The notes under the pieces are model-generated. The model saw only the letters and a program-made list of their open reading frames with translations. It was not told where the DNA came from and searched no databases. Of a stretch of DNA of 64,000 bases, positions 32,125 through 42,053 are shown piece after piece. Positions within the stretch are counted from its first letter, which is position 1, and each line of letters begins with the position of its first letter. Made by a program: the position numbers and the translations under genes. This DNA is from Microbacteriaceae bacterium. Lineage in GTDB: Bacteria; Actinomycetota; Actinomycetes; Actinomycetales; Microbacteriaceae. The stretch covers positions 138,145 through 202,144 of the forward strand of contig JAHEFZ010000002.1 in the NCBI GenBank assembly GCA_024639935.1, in the 5' to 3' direction.

Positions 32125-32143
32125 AAAGGCGAACCTTACCTAG
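32125..32143 (-). promoter_or_regulatory. DtxR/IdeR-like box candidate upstream of VIT/CCC1 gene
   Basis: CTAGGTAAGGTTCGCCTTT on minus strand, imperfect match to TTAGGTTAGGCTAACCTAA. Confidence 0.4.
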
Positions 32144-33606
32144 ATCACAACCCTGAATTGATTCGATTTTTCGGTGATTGAGCCGCGAACATAACCACCT
32201 GGCTGCATCACCGTGTGCTGAAGGAACTCGATTATTTCGCCGGTGAACAATTCGCCTGGCATGATGTTGGGGATTCCGGGTGGATAAGCCGCGAGGGTAT
32301 CTGCAGAAATTCGGCCAACAGCCGCGGCGGCATCGACCACCTCGGACGGCGCAAAATATGCGTCGCGCGGAATCATTCGAAATTCGCCAACCGCAGGAAG
32401 GTCGAGTCGGTCTTTCGACGATTCAGACGGCGTGTCTCGCGCGAGCAAATCAAGTGCGTTCATCATGCGGTCAACGTCGACGGGATGACCGGGTCCAATA
32501 ATGGCAACGATGCAATTGTCCGTGGCAATCTCAGTCGCGATGTGGTGTTCGGTCATCAAGTGCGTCCGAACCTCGTGGCCTGAACGCCCGAGTCCGCTGA
32601 CATCAATCGAGACATGCAACGGGTCGTGGGCGGCGATGTCGAAAAACTGACCAAAATCATCGCTCAATACGGAAAGGCGCGGATGGGCGCGCACCCGTTC
32701 ACGCAACGCATCCCCGGAACGTATCGCTGTAGCGATGTCGCTCTCGCCAGTCGCCAGCGCAGACCGTGCGATATCTAACGACGCCAGAAGTAGCGAGCTG
32801 CTACTAGTGGACTGGGTAAGTACAAAAGTGCGGTCGATGATTTCGACGAGTTGTTGGGAAAACGGCCCCTTCGCCACATGCAACATTGCTGATTGTGTGA
32901 GGCTTCCGCCAAGTTTATGCGTGGACGACACGAGCACATCGGCCCCAAGGCGAAGTGGGCTTTCGGGAACATCGGGGTGAAAGCCGAAGTGAGTCCCCCA
33001 CGCACCATCGACAACGAGTGGGATGCCGTGCCGATGAGCGATATTCGCCAGCGATTCAATGTCGGCTACCGCACCAAAATATGAGGGGCTGATGACGTAG
33101 GCCGCGCGCGCATTCGGGTTCTCGACAAGAGCCGCCTCAAACGATGCAGGGCTCACCCCGTGGTTGATTCCGTGATGGTGGTCGATCGTAGGCGAAATCC
33201 ACACCGGTGATAACCCCGCGAGAATGATGCCGTCGATGAAACTGGAATGCGCACTTCGTTGGGCGATGATGGGTTGTTGCGACACGCCCAACTGGGCGAG
33301 TGCCAGCGCGACAATTCGATTCGCCTGCGACGCGCCGTTGGTCAGGAACCAGGTCTTTTCCGCGTCCCACGCAGCGGCGGCTAGATCGCGCGCTTGTGCC
33401 AGAGGATTCCCCTCACCGCTGTCGATGCCGGGAAGAAACGGTGTCAGGTCACGTTCCAGAATTCGTTGCCCGAAGTATCCGGAAAGTCGTTGTGTGCCCT
33501 CAACTCGTGCATTATGGCCGGGGACATTGAGGCGAAGAGTGTCCCGCTCTGCGTATCGTGTTAGCGCGTCTGCGTAAGGAGTCTGCGACTGGTCGACGGT
33601 GCCCAT
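32140..33606 (-). CDS. Orn/Lys/Arg decarboxylase family (fold-type I PLP)
   Basis: TLRLNVPGHN, WFLTNGASQANRIVALAL, VDGAWGTHFGFHPD, SSTHKLGGSLTQSAM. Confidence 0.9.
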   Translation of the reverse strand: MGTVDQSQTPYADALTRYAERDTLRLNVPGHNARVEGTQRLSGYFGQRILERDLTPFLPGIDSGEGNPLAQARDLAAAAWDAEKTWFLTNGASQANRIVALALAQLGVSQQPIIAQRSAHSSFIDGIILAGLSPVWISPTIDHHHGINHGVSPASFEAALVENPNARAAYVISPSYFGAVADIESLANIAHRHGIPLVVDGAWGTHFGFHPDVPESPLRLGADVLVSSTHKLGGSLTQSAMLHVAKGPFSQQLVEIIDRTFVLTQSTSSSSLLLASLDIARSALATGESDIATAIRSGDALRERVRAHPRLSVLSDDFGQFFDIAAHDPLHVSIDVSGLGRSGHEVRTHLMTEHHIATEIATDNCIVAIIGPGHPVDVDRMMNALDLLARDTPSESSKDRLDLPAVGEFRMIPRDAYFAPSEVVDAAAAVGRISADTLAAYPPGIPNIMPGELFTGEIIEFLQHTVMQPGGYVRGSITEKSNQFRVVI

Positions 33607-33666
33607 GTAAACATTCTCAACGATGGAATCTGGTCATTGAGTGACTTTGCTCGAATGGCACACATC

Positions 33667-34062
33667 TCATGCGTTGGAGTCGAGATGACGCGAAACTTCG
33701 CGACTGAAAAGCAACAAAACGGTGACGATGACTGCCGGCACAATCAAGATAACGGCTAAATCCCAGCGCGGTTCGGCTCCTTGTGCCGAGGCAATTCCGA
33801 TTCCGACCACCGTCATTTGCCACACAATCATTGCGCTTCGAGTAGACGATCGGCCTCGCACGAACAAGACGGTGACGACGGACATCGCGACAGCGGACAA
33901 CACGAGGAACGAATCGAGAAAGATTGCGCCTCCGAGCGAATTCGCTGACTGTGTCGCCGTGTCATACACAAACAGTGCCGCTGCGGCCCATAAGGCAACG
34001 GTGTGAAGCGCCGTGATTGCAACTACCGTGAATACCGCAGGAGACTTCGAAATCTTAGCCAC
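33667..34062 (-). CDS. hypothetical membrane protein
   Basis: 4 TM segments in 131 aa. Confidence 0.65.
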   Translation of the reverse strand: MAKISKSPAVFTVVAITALHTVALWAAAALFVYDTATQSANSLGGAIFLDSFLVLSAVAMSVVTVLFVRGRSSTRSAMIVWQMTVVGIGIASAQGAEPRWDLAVILIVPAVIVTVLLLFSREVSRHLDSNA

Positions 34063-34239
34063 ACCATAATTCTCTCAAATACCCTTGACCTTGGCGATCA
34101 ATCGTGAGAACCTTTAAGAGGTTGATGTTCGCACCCGATGACGCGTGCGGTTTCCAACACTTCCGTCCCACCCACGATGCCCCGTACTTCGGGCGTCCGT
34201 CGGTCCGAAAATGTGCCGACACTTATTTAGGAGATCACC

Positions 34240-34488
34240 ATGGATTGGCGCGATAAGTCCGCATGCCTCACGGTAGACCCGGAACTGTTTTTCCCCGTCG
34301 GCAACACAGGCCCCGCACTTGACCAAATCGACAAGGCGAAGCAAGTGTGTGCACAGTGCCCCGTCATCGAAAACTGCCTCCAGTACGCCATCGAGTCCAA
34401 TCAGGATTCCGGTGTCTGGGGTGGCCTCAGCGAAGACGAGCGCCGCGCTCTCAAGCGTCGCGCGGCTCGGGCCCGCCGAGCGTCCTAA
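34240..34488 (+). CDS. WhiB-family Fe-S regulator (WhiB1-like)
   Basis: C..CxxC..C with GVWGG; MDWRDKSACLTVDPELFFPVGN; convergent with pdtaS-like kinase. Confidence 0.93.
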   Translation: MDWRDKSACLTVDPELFFPVGNTGPALDQIDKAKQVCAQCPVIENCLQYAIESNQDSGVWGGLSEDERRALKRRAARARRAS

Positions 34489-34498
34489 CACCTCAACG

Positions 34499-34524
34499 CG
34501 GAACGCCTCTTCGGGGGCGTTCCG
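34499..34524 (+). terminator. intrinsic terminator after whiB
   Basis: GGAACGCC-tcttcggg-GGCGTTCC followed by GTTATTTAT. Confidence 0.8.
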
Positions 34525-36012
34525 TTATTTATGCCCCTTTGCCGCCGCGACATAGCGAAGAGGGATGTCGATCGCGACGAGCGTCCCACCCGCTTCGGCC
34601 CGCGCCCATTCAATCGTCGCCGACAATTCATTCTCAACGAGGGTCCGGATTATTTGTGTTCCGAGACCTTGACCAATCGAGGACGCGTCGACGCCGGGAC
34701 CATTGTCGCTCACCGACACGTGCAGATGATCGGCAACGCGTTCCGCCTGAACGGTCACCTTTCCCTCAATTACATTTTTCAGGCCGTGTTCGACGGCGTT
34801 CGTTATCAGTTCGGTCAGAACGATTGCCAGAGGAGTCGCAAATTCGCTGGGCAAATCCCCGAAGGTTCCCTCGATTGTTGGTCTAACCGATGGCCCGCCC
34901 GTGTTCGCGACCTCGGCGGCAAGGGGCGCAACGCGCGCCGCGACGTCATCAAAATCGACTGTTTGCGAGAGGCCCGTCGCAAGTGCGTCATGGACCACCG
35001 CAATTGCCTCGACCCGCCGCATCGCCTGTGCAATCGCGTCTTTAACTTCGATCGAGTTTGTTCGGCGACTTTGGATGCGCAATAACGATGCGACCGTTTG
35101 CAAATTGTTTTTCACCCTGTGATGAATCTCTCGGATTGTGGCGTTCTTGCTCGACAATTCACGTTCCTGTCGACGCAATTCCGTGACGTCACGCAACAAC
35201 AGGATTGCACCGATTCTCTCGCCACTCTGGGTTAGCGGGATGCCGCGCAACGCGATGATAGTAGGCCCAGCGAGAAAGTCGGTTTGTCCGGGCACCCGAC
35301 CGCTCACGACCATCGGCAACATCTCGTTTGCCGCAAGCGCTTCAGTGTTTCCCACGTGTCGCGTGACCTCGGCGAGACTCATGCCTTCCATCGCAGCCGG
35401 AAAACCCATTCGGTTGAACGAGGACAGCGCATTGGGACTTGCATAAGTGACGGTGCCGTCTCGGTCAATCTTGATGAGCCCGTCCGAGGCGCGCGGCGCA
35501 CCGAGTTTCGGGCTGTCCCGCTGCGAGGGATCAGGGAAGTCACCTTCGGCTATCATCGAATAGATTTGCTCACCGGCTTCGATAAACTTTTGCGCTTGTC
35601 GATTGTCAAGATTGTCATTGACGAGCGCATGTCGAGTCAGCACGGCGATTGGCTCGGATCCTCCACGGCGTCGAATTGGAATCGCCCGAACGAGGGTTGC
35701 CGTCTCTTCGAACCAAATCGGCTCGGTCGGTTCGACCATGGTTCCTCTGCGTTGGCATTCGTTCACCAGGGTCTCCCACGACGCGTCAATCTCTTTTCCC
35801 ACAATGTCGCGATAGAACACGGTGCTGGCGGTACTCGCGCGAAAAAGTGCCACGGCAACCCACGAATCCTCGCGGGTCTTAGCCCACAGCGCAATATCCG
35901 CGAGTGATAGGTCGGCCACCAATTGGCCCTCGCGAACGAGGTCCTGTAGCCACTCGGCGTCATCGGGCGGCAGTGATGCCTGCTCCGCTAAAAGTTCGGC
36001 GAGGGTCAGCAT
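34525..36012 (-). CDS. pdtaS: sensor histidine kinase, PdtaS-like (HWE/HisKA_2)
   Basis: IREIHHRVKNNLQTVASLLRIQSRR, ELITNAVEHGL, neighbour of WhiB. Confidence 0.88.
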   Translation of the reverse strand: MLTLAELLAEQASLPPDDAEWLQDLVREGQLVADLSLADIALWAKTREDSWVAVALFRASTASTVFYRDIVGKEIDASWETLVNECQRRGTMVEPTEPIWFEETATLVRAIPIRRRGGSEPIAVLTRHALVNDNLDNRQAQKFIEAGEQIYSMIAEGDFPDPSQRDSPKLGAPRASDGLIKIDRDGTVTYASPNALSSFNRMGFPAAMEGMSLAEVTRHVGNTEALAANEMLPMVVSGRVPGQTDFLAGPTIIALRGIPLTQSGERIGAILLLRDVTELRRQERELSSKNATIREIHHRVKNNLQTVASLLRIQSRRTNSIEVKDAIAQAMRRVEAIAVVHDALATGLSQTVDFDDVAARVAPLAAEVANTGGPSVRPTIEGTFGDLPSEFATPLAIVLTELITNAVEHGLKNVIEGKVTVQAERVADHLHVSVSDNGPGVDASSIGQGLGTQIIRTLVENELSATIEWARAEAGGTLVAIDIPLRYVAAAKGHK

Positions 36013-36022
36013 GCTTTACAGG

Positions 36023-37183
36023 CTACCGCCGCCACCAAGACTTGCGAGGTGCCGGTAGCGAAACACCCGCCAGTTCCGCAACGTTACGCCACAGCGTCGG
36101 ATGGCTTCGAGCTCGCCCAAATGCTTCGTCGACCCCTCTCCGGCCGTCCGTTGGAACGCTGCTTCGCACAATGTGATCACTAAAGCGGTGAATGGCGTCG
36201 GCCGCATCGGCGCCGGTCCCCGGAGCGACACGGTTAAGGATGAGAATCGGGGATTCGCACAGATCGCGGATCTCGTCGAGCCCGCGAATGATTCTCGAAA
36301 CTCCAACCGCGTCAGAATTCCCGACCGCAACGACCGAATCTGCACGTCGCAAGATTTCCCGTGCGGCACCATCCCGTTGCGGCGCTTCGTCGATCCATTC
36401 GTTCTCTTCAATCCCGAATCCGATATCGACGATGACCACATCGTAAATCTCCTTGACAAGTTCTAACACCGTGCGAACCTTTGCAGGCCCGACTTCGGCC
36501 CACCGCGACGCGCGGGGAATGCCCGTCAACACCGAAAAACGGACACCGTCGCGCTCGGCGATGCTGACAATTCGCCCAATCTCCGAGGCAGTCAACTCGT
36601 TCCGGCCAGCCAATCGACACGCGGCGGCAAACCCTGGAATTTCGTCCATGACACCGAGAGCGATTGCGATTGAGGAACCGCGAGTGTCCACATCGCAGAG
36701 AAGCGTTGACAATCCCGCCTGGGCACAAACAGTGGACAAGGAGATGGCCGTGGTCGTGACGCCCGTCGCGCCAACCGGACCCCAAACGGCTACGACAACC
36801 GGGGCTCGATCCGAACCATTCTCGATAGAGGATCGTGTTCGTGTTCCGTTCGAATTCGATTTGGCCACGGTGCGAGCGGTGGATCGCGTGTCGGCAAAGT
36901 TTCTCACGGCAGTGATCCCGCCGAGGCCTGCTGCCCACTCAAAAATGCCGTCGGATTCAGCGACGGCGCAGATTAGACCGATTCTGCCCGGAGTTAGGCG
37001 CAATAGTTCATCGGTGAGATACGCCACACTCGCGTCGGCAATGAGGACGTCGACGGGGGAATCGGAAACGTGCCGAACGACGTCTCGGACCGAATCGACT
37101 CCCCACACCACGTCAGCCCAATCCGAGAGAGAGCCCAGGTCCGCCAATCGTGTTTGCGGCCCCAGCACCCCGACGATTGTCAT
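36023..37183 (-). CDS. MinD/CpaE-like P-loop ATPase
   Basis: VVVAVWGPVGATGVTTTAISLSTVCAQAGLSTLLCDVDTRGSSIA, deviant Walker A. Confidence 0.75.
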   Translation of the reverse strand: MTIVGVLGPQTRLADLGSLSDWADVVWGVDSVRDVVRHVSDSPVDVLIADASVAYLTDELLRLTPGRIGLICAVAESDGIFEWAAGLGGITAVRNFADTRSTARTVAKSNSNGTRTRSSIENGSDRAPVVVAVWGPVGATGVTTTAISLSTVCAQAGLSTLLCDVDTRGSSIAIALGVMDEIPGFAAACRLAGRNELTASEIGRIVSIAERDGVRFSVLTGIPRASRWAEVGPAKVRTVLELVKEIYDVVIVDIGFGIEENEWIDEAPQRDGAAREILRRADSVVAVGNSDAVGVSRIIRGLDEIRDLCESPILILNRVAPGTGADAADAIHRFSDHIVRSSVPTDGRRGVDEAFGRARSHPTLWRNVAELAGVSLPAPRKSWWRR

Positions 37184-37767
37184 AATGGTGCGCCCGATGT
37201 AGCAACGATGAAGTGGGATGAATCGAGCACTGCGAGCACCCTGTCAACCTCGCGCACGTCCACGAGAACGGTCATCACGGCGTCTCCGCCGAAGCCGGAG
37301 TCGACAATGGTGACAACCGTTGCGTTAAGCGCAACCGTCATCGGTGGATTGACCGACTCTTCGTCGACCGCCCAAAGATCGACTGTTGATCCAGCATTCA
37401 TGTTTGCCGGCGGTATGACTCCGACGGGAACCGAAACTTGGATCCGTGAGGATGGCGATGGCTCGAGTAATCGCGCCGTGATGATTTCACCGGCACCAAT
37501 GTCGGATCCAACGATTCGACCCACTATTTCCGTTGCTGAAACAGGGGTAGCTCCGGCAAGGGATGACACGCGAACTTCGTCAATAGCGTCGGCTGTGATG
37601 ACCGTTCCCGCCGCCAGAAAGTTGTTTGCCATGATGGCCCTCTCCCCAGGAGTGGACAGCCGAATCACCGTGACAACACCGACGACACTGGCCAAGACTA
37701 ATGCGATGCCAACAAGCGTTCGCGAGGCCGCTAATCGGCGTCGGACGAACGAGAGAATTGGGGACAT
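37180..37767 (-). CDS. SAF-domain (CpaB/RcpC-like) membrane-anchored protein
   Basis: N-terminal TM then AIMANNFLAAGTVITADAIDEVRVSSLAGATPV. Confidence 0.75.
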   Translation of the reverse strand: MSPILSFVRRRLAASRTLVGIALVLASVVGVVTVIRLSTPGERAIMANNFLAAGTVITADAIDEVRVSSLAGATPVSATEIVGRIVGSDIGAGEIITARLLEPSPSSRIQVSVPVGVIPPANMNAGSTVDLWAVDEESVNPPMTVALNATVVTIVDSGFGGDAVMTVLVDVREVDRVLAVLDSSHFIVATSGAPL

Positions 37768-37820
37768 AAGTTTTCCTTTCCGAATTCCATCGTGGAACGG
37801 TCGCGCACGTTCGGAAAAAC

Positions 37821-37829
37821 TTATCCACA
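37821..37829 (+). promoter_or_regulatory. DnaA-box consensus TTATCCACA
   Basis: Exact 9-mer in the intergenic region 37768-37879. Confidence 0.45.
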
Positions 37830-37879
37830 TTTGTCGGCTTGCTCCGTCGCGATTCGCCGATTCGTGGCACTCTCGCTTT

Positions 37880-38173
37880 ATGACCGAAGAGTGGCTGTTG
37901 ACCGTCGAAGATGTTGCCGAAGTTTTGGGAACCACCCGCGACACGGTTGTGGCAATCATCGCCCGCGAAGAACTGCCCGTCGAGCCAGGACGCAAAGTCC
38001 TGGTCTCACACGCGGCCGTCAAGGAATACGTTGCTGCAATGCAACGGGATGCCTTGATGTTGGGGCGCGAACCAGAGTTCGTCCCATCGATTCTGGGGTC
38101 ACGGCCGTGCTCCGTCATCGACGAGGATGACACCCAAGGAGGAACGCGGCACAACCCACTCTCGGCGAAGTGA
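37880..38173 (+). CDS. excisionase-family helix-turn-helix protein
   Basis: EWLLTVEDVAEVLGTTRDTVVAIIAREELPVEPGRKVLVSHAAVKEYV. Confidence 0.8.
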   Translation: MTEEWLLTVEDVAEVLGTTRDTVVAIIAREELPVEPGRKVLVSHAAVKEYVAAMQRDALMLGREPEFVPSILGSRPCSVIDEDDTQGGTRHNPLSAK

Positions 38174-38632
38174 GCGGACCGAGATTGCATCGCGCCAAAC
38201 GCCGGTGATTCGCCCCCGAACGCCAAATCGCTCACTCGTGATGGTGACCGAGGACGCGTGACGTTCAATGTCCCTCAGTACCGCTCCGAGCGGAACCATC
38301 TCGAAATGGTCCGGGGGCACAACCGCGCACACGCAGTCCGATGGCGAAAAGGCTGCGCGAATTTCACCGAACGGAGCGATTGCTCGTTCGACCGAACCGC
38401 ACACCACTCCCTCGATCCACATCATGCCAATGCGCCGCACATGAATATCGCGATCTAACGAAGTCGGCTGAACCGTCACTCCGCCGTCAACCCGAATTGC
38501 CAACATAGCCTCGGGAAAATACAACTCCGATTTCCGATCGCGCTCGTGTTTCCGCGCAATGTCTCGATCGATGTTCATCTGTTCCGCGTCCCACAGCGAG
38601 CCGAGGCCCAGGAAGTTTTCATTTCCCGACAT
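38099..38632 (-). CDS. hypothetical protein
   Basis: 177 aa, divergent from DUF6459-like gene; 75-nt antisense overlap with the HTH gene. Confidence 0.6.
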   Translation of the reverse strand: MSGNENFLGLGSLWDAEQMNIDRDIARKHERDRKSELYFPEAMLAIRVDGGVTVQPTSLDRDIHVRRIGMMWIEGVVCGSVERAIAPFGEIRAAFSPSDCVCAVVPPDHFEMVPLGAVLRDIERHASSVTITSERFGVRGRITGVWRDAISVRSLRREWVVPRSSLGVILVDDGARP

Positions 38633-38670
38633 ATGTCGAATGATAGGTAGCGAAATTCACCGTCATCGAG

Positions 38671-38679
38671 TTATCCACA
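38671..38679 (+). promoter_or_regulatory. DnaA-box consensus TTATCCACA
   Basis: Exact 9-mer in divergent intergenic region 38633-38782. Confidence 0.45.
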
Positions 38680-38782
38680 GATTTTCACGGCCTGGCTCAC
38701 GCTTCCGCAAACTGCGACAAGGTTGTGGCGTTATGAGGCAAAGCCTCTGTCACGAATCCACGCTCCGGAATCGAGTACAGCA

Positions 38783-39217
38783 ATGGTTAACACAGTCTCC
38801 TCATCAGAATCACCGCGAAACAACTCAATACGCACCACCGAATTCTTTGATCCGCAGCCAACACCACGAGTCGATCTGCCCGACCCACGCGAAACAATTG
38901 AAAGGCTGGCGCTCATTGGTTGCGAAATCATCGCGGGCATTCGGCCCGTTGAACAGATTGGGCGGTGGGTTACGGAAGATGTATATCGGGTCGTAGCCGA
39001 ACGGTCGATCGCGGCGCGACGCAGTCGCGTTGCTCGCGCCGAAACAACGAAAGTTGCCCCGCTGATTATGGTCGGTCTCACTCTCATCACCGAACCTCGA
39101 GACGGTGTCGTCGAAGGCGTCAGTTTGGTTCGTTTTGGCCAACGAACGCGAGCCGTGTGTGTTCGACTCGAAGGGCTCGACCACCGTTGGCGCGCAAGTG
39201 CGCTCGCATTGCTTTAA
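38783..39217 (+). CDS. Rv3231/DUF6459-like Arg/Ala-rich protein
   Basis: MVNTVSSSES...IIAGIRPVEQIGRWVTEDVYRVVAERSIAARRSRVAR; tail-to-tail with secA. Confidence 0.6.
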   Translation: MVNTVSSSESPRNNSIRTTEFFDPQPTPRVDLPDPRETIERLALIGCEIIAGIRPVEQIGRWVTEDVYRVVAERSIAARRSRVARAETTKVAPLIMVGLTLITEPRDGVVEGVSLVRFGQRTRAVCVRLEGLDHRWRASALALL

Positions 39218-41941
39218 TCACTCGAGCGACTGACCGAACGCACCCTTTGCGCCACCGCTCTGTTCAGGCGGCTGCTGGTCTCCTCGCCGCGGTCGCATGC
39301 GCTCTTGCGGAGCGCTCGGTTGACGTCCGGATTGATCGAGAATGACTGTGTCGCCGTCCTCGTTTGGGGCCGAGTATGACAAGCCTTCCGTCGGAATTGG
39401 CGCTGGCGCTATGCCCGGCGCTTGAACCTGGGTGATGCCGCCGGCCGGAACGACCTGCACATCGAGGTTGAAGATGAATCCCACCGATTCTTCGCGAATC
39501 ATGCCCATCATCGCCTGGAACATGGTGTAACCCTCACGCTGATATTCAATCAATGGATCGCGTTGGGCCATCGCCCGAAGACCAATGCCGTCCTTGAGAT
39601 AATCCATCTCGTAGAGATGGTCTCGCCAGCGACGATCGATAACCGACAACACGACACGCCGCTCAAGTTCACGAATGGCAGTTTCACCCAAGGACCCTTC
39701 GCGAATCCCATATTGAATCATGGCGTCGGCGATAAGTTCACGGGATACGTCAGCTGGAGTAATTTTGGAGCCATATTCGGCAAGGACATCATGCACCGAG
39801 ATCGTGACAGGAAAAATCTGTCGGACATCAACCCACAGGTGCTCCAAGTCCCAATCATCCGAGTTTCGAGCACCTCCGGTGTTTTGATTGACTACCTCCG
39901 TGACACTTCGTTCGATGAACGATGTCACCTTGTCCTTGATCGAAGCACCTTCAAGAATCTGGCGGCGGTCTCCATAAATTGCTTCGCGCTGGCGGTTCAA
40001 GACGTCGTCATATTTGAGGACGTTCTTTCGGATTTCGGCATTTCGCGCCTCAACTTGGGACTGAGCGGACTGAATTGCCCGTGAAACCAGCTTCGACTCG
40101 ATGGCCATGTCCTCGTCGCCGGTTCTGCTCATGAGGGCCGCGGCGGCGCCCGAATTGAATAGACGCATGAGGTCGTCCTGTAGCGACAAGTAGAAACGGC
40201 TCTCGCCCGGGTCGCCCTGGCGGCCAGAACGGCCCCGAAGTTGGTTGTCGATACGACGAGACTCGTGGCGCTCTGTGCCAAGAACATACAATCCGCCGGC
40301 AGCCACAACCTTTGTTGCCTCGACAGATACCTCGGTTTTCACCGCGGTGAACACTTCGTCCCACCGGGCTTCGAACTCTTCTGGGTTCTCGGTCGGATTG
40401 AGCCCAGCCTGGTGGAGTTTTGTCACCGCCATGAATTCGGCGTTTCCGCCAAGCATGATGTCGGTGCCGCGCCCTGCCATGTTGGTGGCGACCGTGACGG
40501 CGCCGAAGCGTCCCGCTTCGGCAACAATGGCTGCTTCGCGCGCGTGATTCTTTGCGTTGAGAACCTCGTGCTTGATTCCACGCTTCGCGAGAAGTTTCGA
40601 CAGGTTTTCGCTCTTTTCGACCGAAACGGTACCCACGAGGACAGGCTGGCCCTTCGCGTGACGCACCGCGATGTCTTCGACCACTTGGCGGTATTTCGCG
40701 GCCTCGGTGGCATAAATCAGGTCGGACTGGTCAATACGAATCATCGGGCGGTTCGTCGGAATCGCCACGACACCCAGTTTGTAGGTCGACGCAAATTCAG
40801 CCGCTTCAGTTTCGGCAGTTCCCGTCATTCCCGAAAGCTTTTCGTAGAGGCGGAAATAATTCTGAAGTGTCACCGTCGCCAACGTCTGGTTTTCTGCCTT
40901 CACGTCGACACCCTCTTTGGCCTCGATGGCCTGATGAATACCTTCGTTGTAACGACGTCCCGACAAAATTCGCCCGGTGTGCTCGTCGACAATCGCGACC
41001 TCTCCGTTCATGACGACGTAATCCTTGTCACGGCGGAACAGTTCCTTCGCCTTGATCGAATTATTGAGGAACGAGATCAGCGGCGTGTTGGCCGATTCGT
41101 AAAGGTTGTCAATTCCGAGATAGTCCTCGACCTTCGAGATGCCGTCTTCGAGAACCCCGATCGTGCGCTTTTTCTCGTCGAATTCATAGTCCACATCGCG
41201 GACGAGCTTTTCCGCGATTTTCGCAAATTCTCCGAACCAACGGTTCGCCTCGTCCGAACCGGGACCGGAAATGATGAGTGGTGTGCGTGCCTCGTCGATG
41301 AGGATTGAGTCGACCTCGTCAACGATCGTGTAAAAGTGACCACGCTGAACCATGTCCTGACGTTGCCAGGCCATATTGTCGCGAAGGTAATCGAATCCAA
41401 ATTCGTTATTCGTGCCGTATGTGATGTCGGCGTTGTATTGTTGGCGCCTCACTTCGGGCGATTGATTGGCGAGAATGCACCCTACCGACATTCCCAACAT
41501 TCGGAAAATTCTCCCCATGAGTTCGGACTGGTACGACGCCAGGTAGTCGTTCGTGGTAATGATGTGCACCCCGCGCGATGGGATTGCGTTAAGGAACGCA
41601 GAGAGGGTGGCAACGAGCGTCTTTCCTTCACCCGTCTTCATTTCAGAAATATTGCCGAGATGAAGGGCCGCGCCTCCCATTATCTGAACGTCGTAGTGGC
41701 GAAAACCAAGGGTGCGCTTCGACGCCTCTCGCACCGCCGCAAACGCTTCAGGAAGGAGGTCATCGAGTGATTCTCCGGACGCATAGCGCTCGCGGAAATG
41801 AACGGTTTCGTCTCGAAGTTCTTCGTTGGAAAGCTTCGCGAAGACATCCTCAAGTGAGTTGACGACGTCAGCGTAGTGCTTGAGTTTGCGAAGTGTTGCA
41901 CCCTCACCAACACGCAGAACTTTTTCCAGAAGATTTGCCAC
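39218..41941 (-). CDS. secA: preprotein translocase ATPase SecA
   Basis: [34 protein letters not shown] start at [14 protein letters not shown]. Confidence 0.97.
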   Translation of the reverse strand: MANLLEKVLRVGEGATLRKLKHYADVVNSLEDVFAKLSNEELRDETVHFRERYASGESLDDLLPEAFAAVREASKRTLGFRHYDVQIMGGAALHLGNISEMKTGEGKTLVATLSAFLNAIPSRGVHIITTNDYLASYQSELMGRIFRMLGMSVGCILANQSPEVRRQQYNADITYGTNNEFGFDYLRDNMAWQRQDMVQRGHFYTIVDEVDSILIDEARTPLIISGPGSDEANRWFGEFAKIAEKLVRDVDYEFDEKKRTIGVLEDGISKVEDYLGIDNLYESANTPLISFLNNSIKAKELFRRDKDYVVMNGEVAIVDEHTGRILSGRRYNEGIHQAIEAKEGVDVKAENQTLATVTLQNYFRLYEKLSGMTGTAETEAAEFASTYKLGVVAIPTNRPMIRIDQSDLIYATEAAKYRQVVEDIAVRHAKGQPVLVGTVSVEKSENLSKLLAKRGIKHEVLNAKNHAREAAIVAEAGRFGAVTVATNMAGRGTDIMLGGNAEFMAVTKLHQAGLNPTENPEEFEARWDEVFTAVKTEVSVEATKVVAAGGLYVLGTERHESRRIDNQLRGRSGRQGDPGESRFYLSLQDDLMRLFNSGAAAALMSRTGDEDMAIESKLVSRAIQSAQSQVEARNAEIRKNVLKYDDVLNRQREAIYGDRRQILEGASIKDKVTSFIERSVTEVVNQNTGGARNSDDWDLEHLWVDVRQIFPVTISVHDVLAEYGSKITPADVSRELIADAMIQYGIREGSLGETAIRELERRVVLSVIDRRWRDHLYEMDYLKDGIGLRAMAQRDPLIEYQREGYTMFQAMMGMIREESVGFIFNLDVQVVPAGGITQVQAPGIAPAPIPTEGLSYSAPNEDGDTVILDQSGRQPSAPQERMRPRRGDQQPPEQSGGAKGAFGQSLE

Positions 41942-42053
41942 TCGGCACTCCATTTCATGAGTCAACACGGCATTTGTGATTCCGTATCGGCGTGCCTTCT
42001 ATTCTACGGCGAAACGATTTACCCACCACGCAGAGGAGAAATCAAATCGGAAA

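Noticed and set aside
32278-32288. Further DnaA-box-like TTATCCAC on the minus strand
   Set aside because: One mismatch to the 9-mer and inside the decarboxylase CDS; not counted as support.
37880-38173. Excisionase-like HTH as sign of a mobile element
   Set aside because: No integrase, att repeats or other mobile genes nearby; such HTH proteins are often housekeeping regulators in actinobacteria.
40241-41308. 355-aa plus-strand ORF opposite secA
   Set aside because: Antisense shadow of conserved SecA coding sequence.
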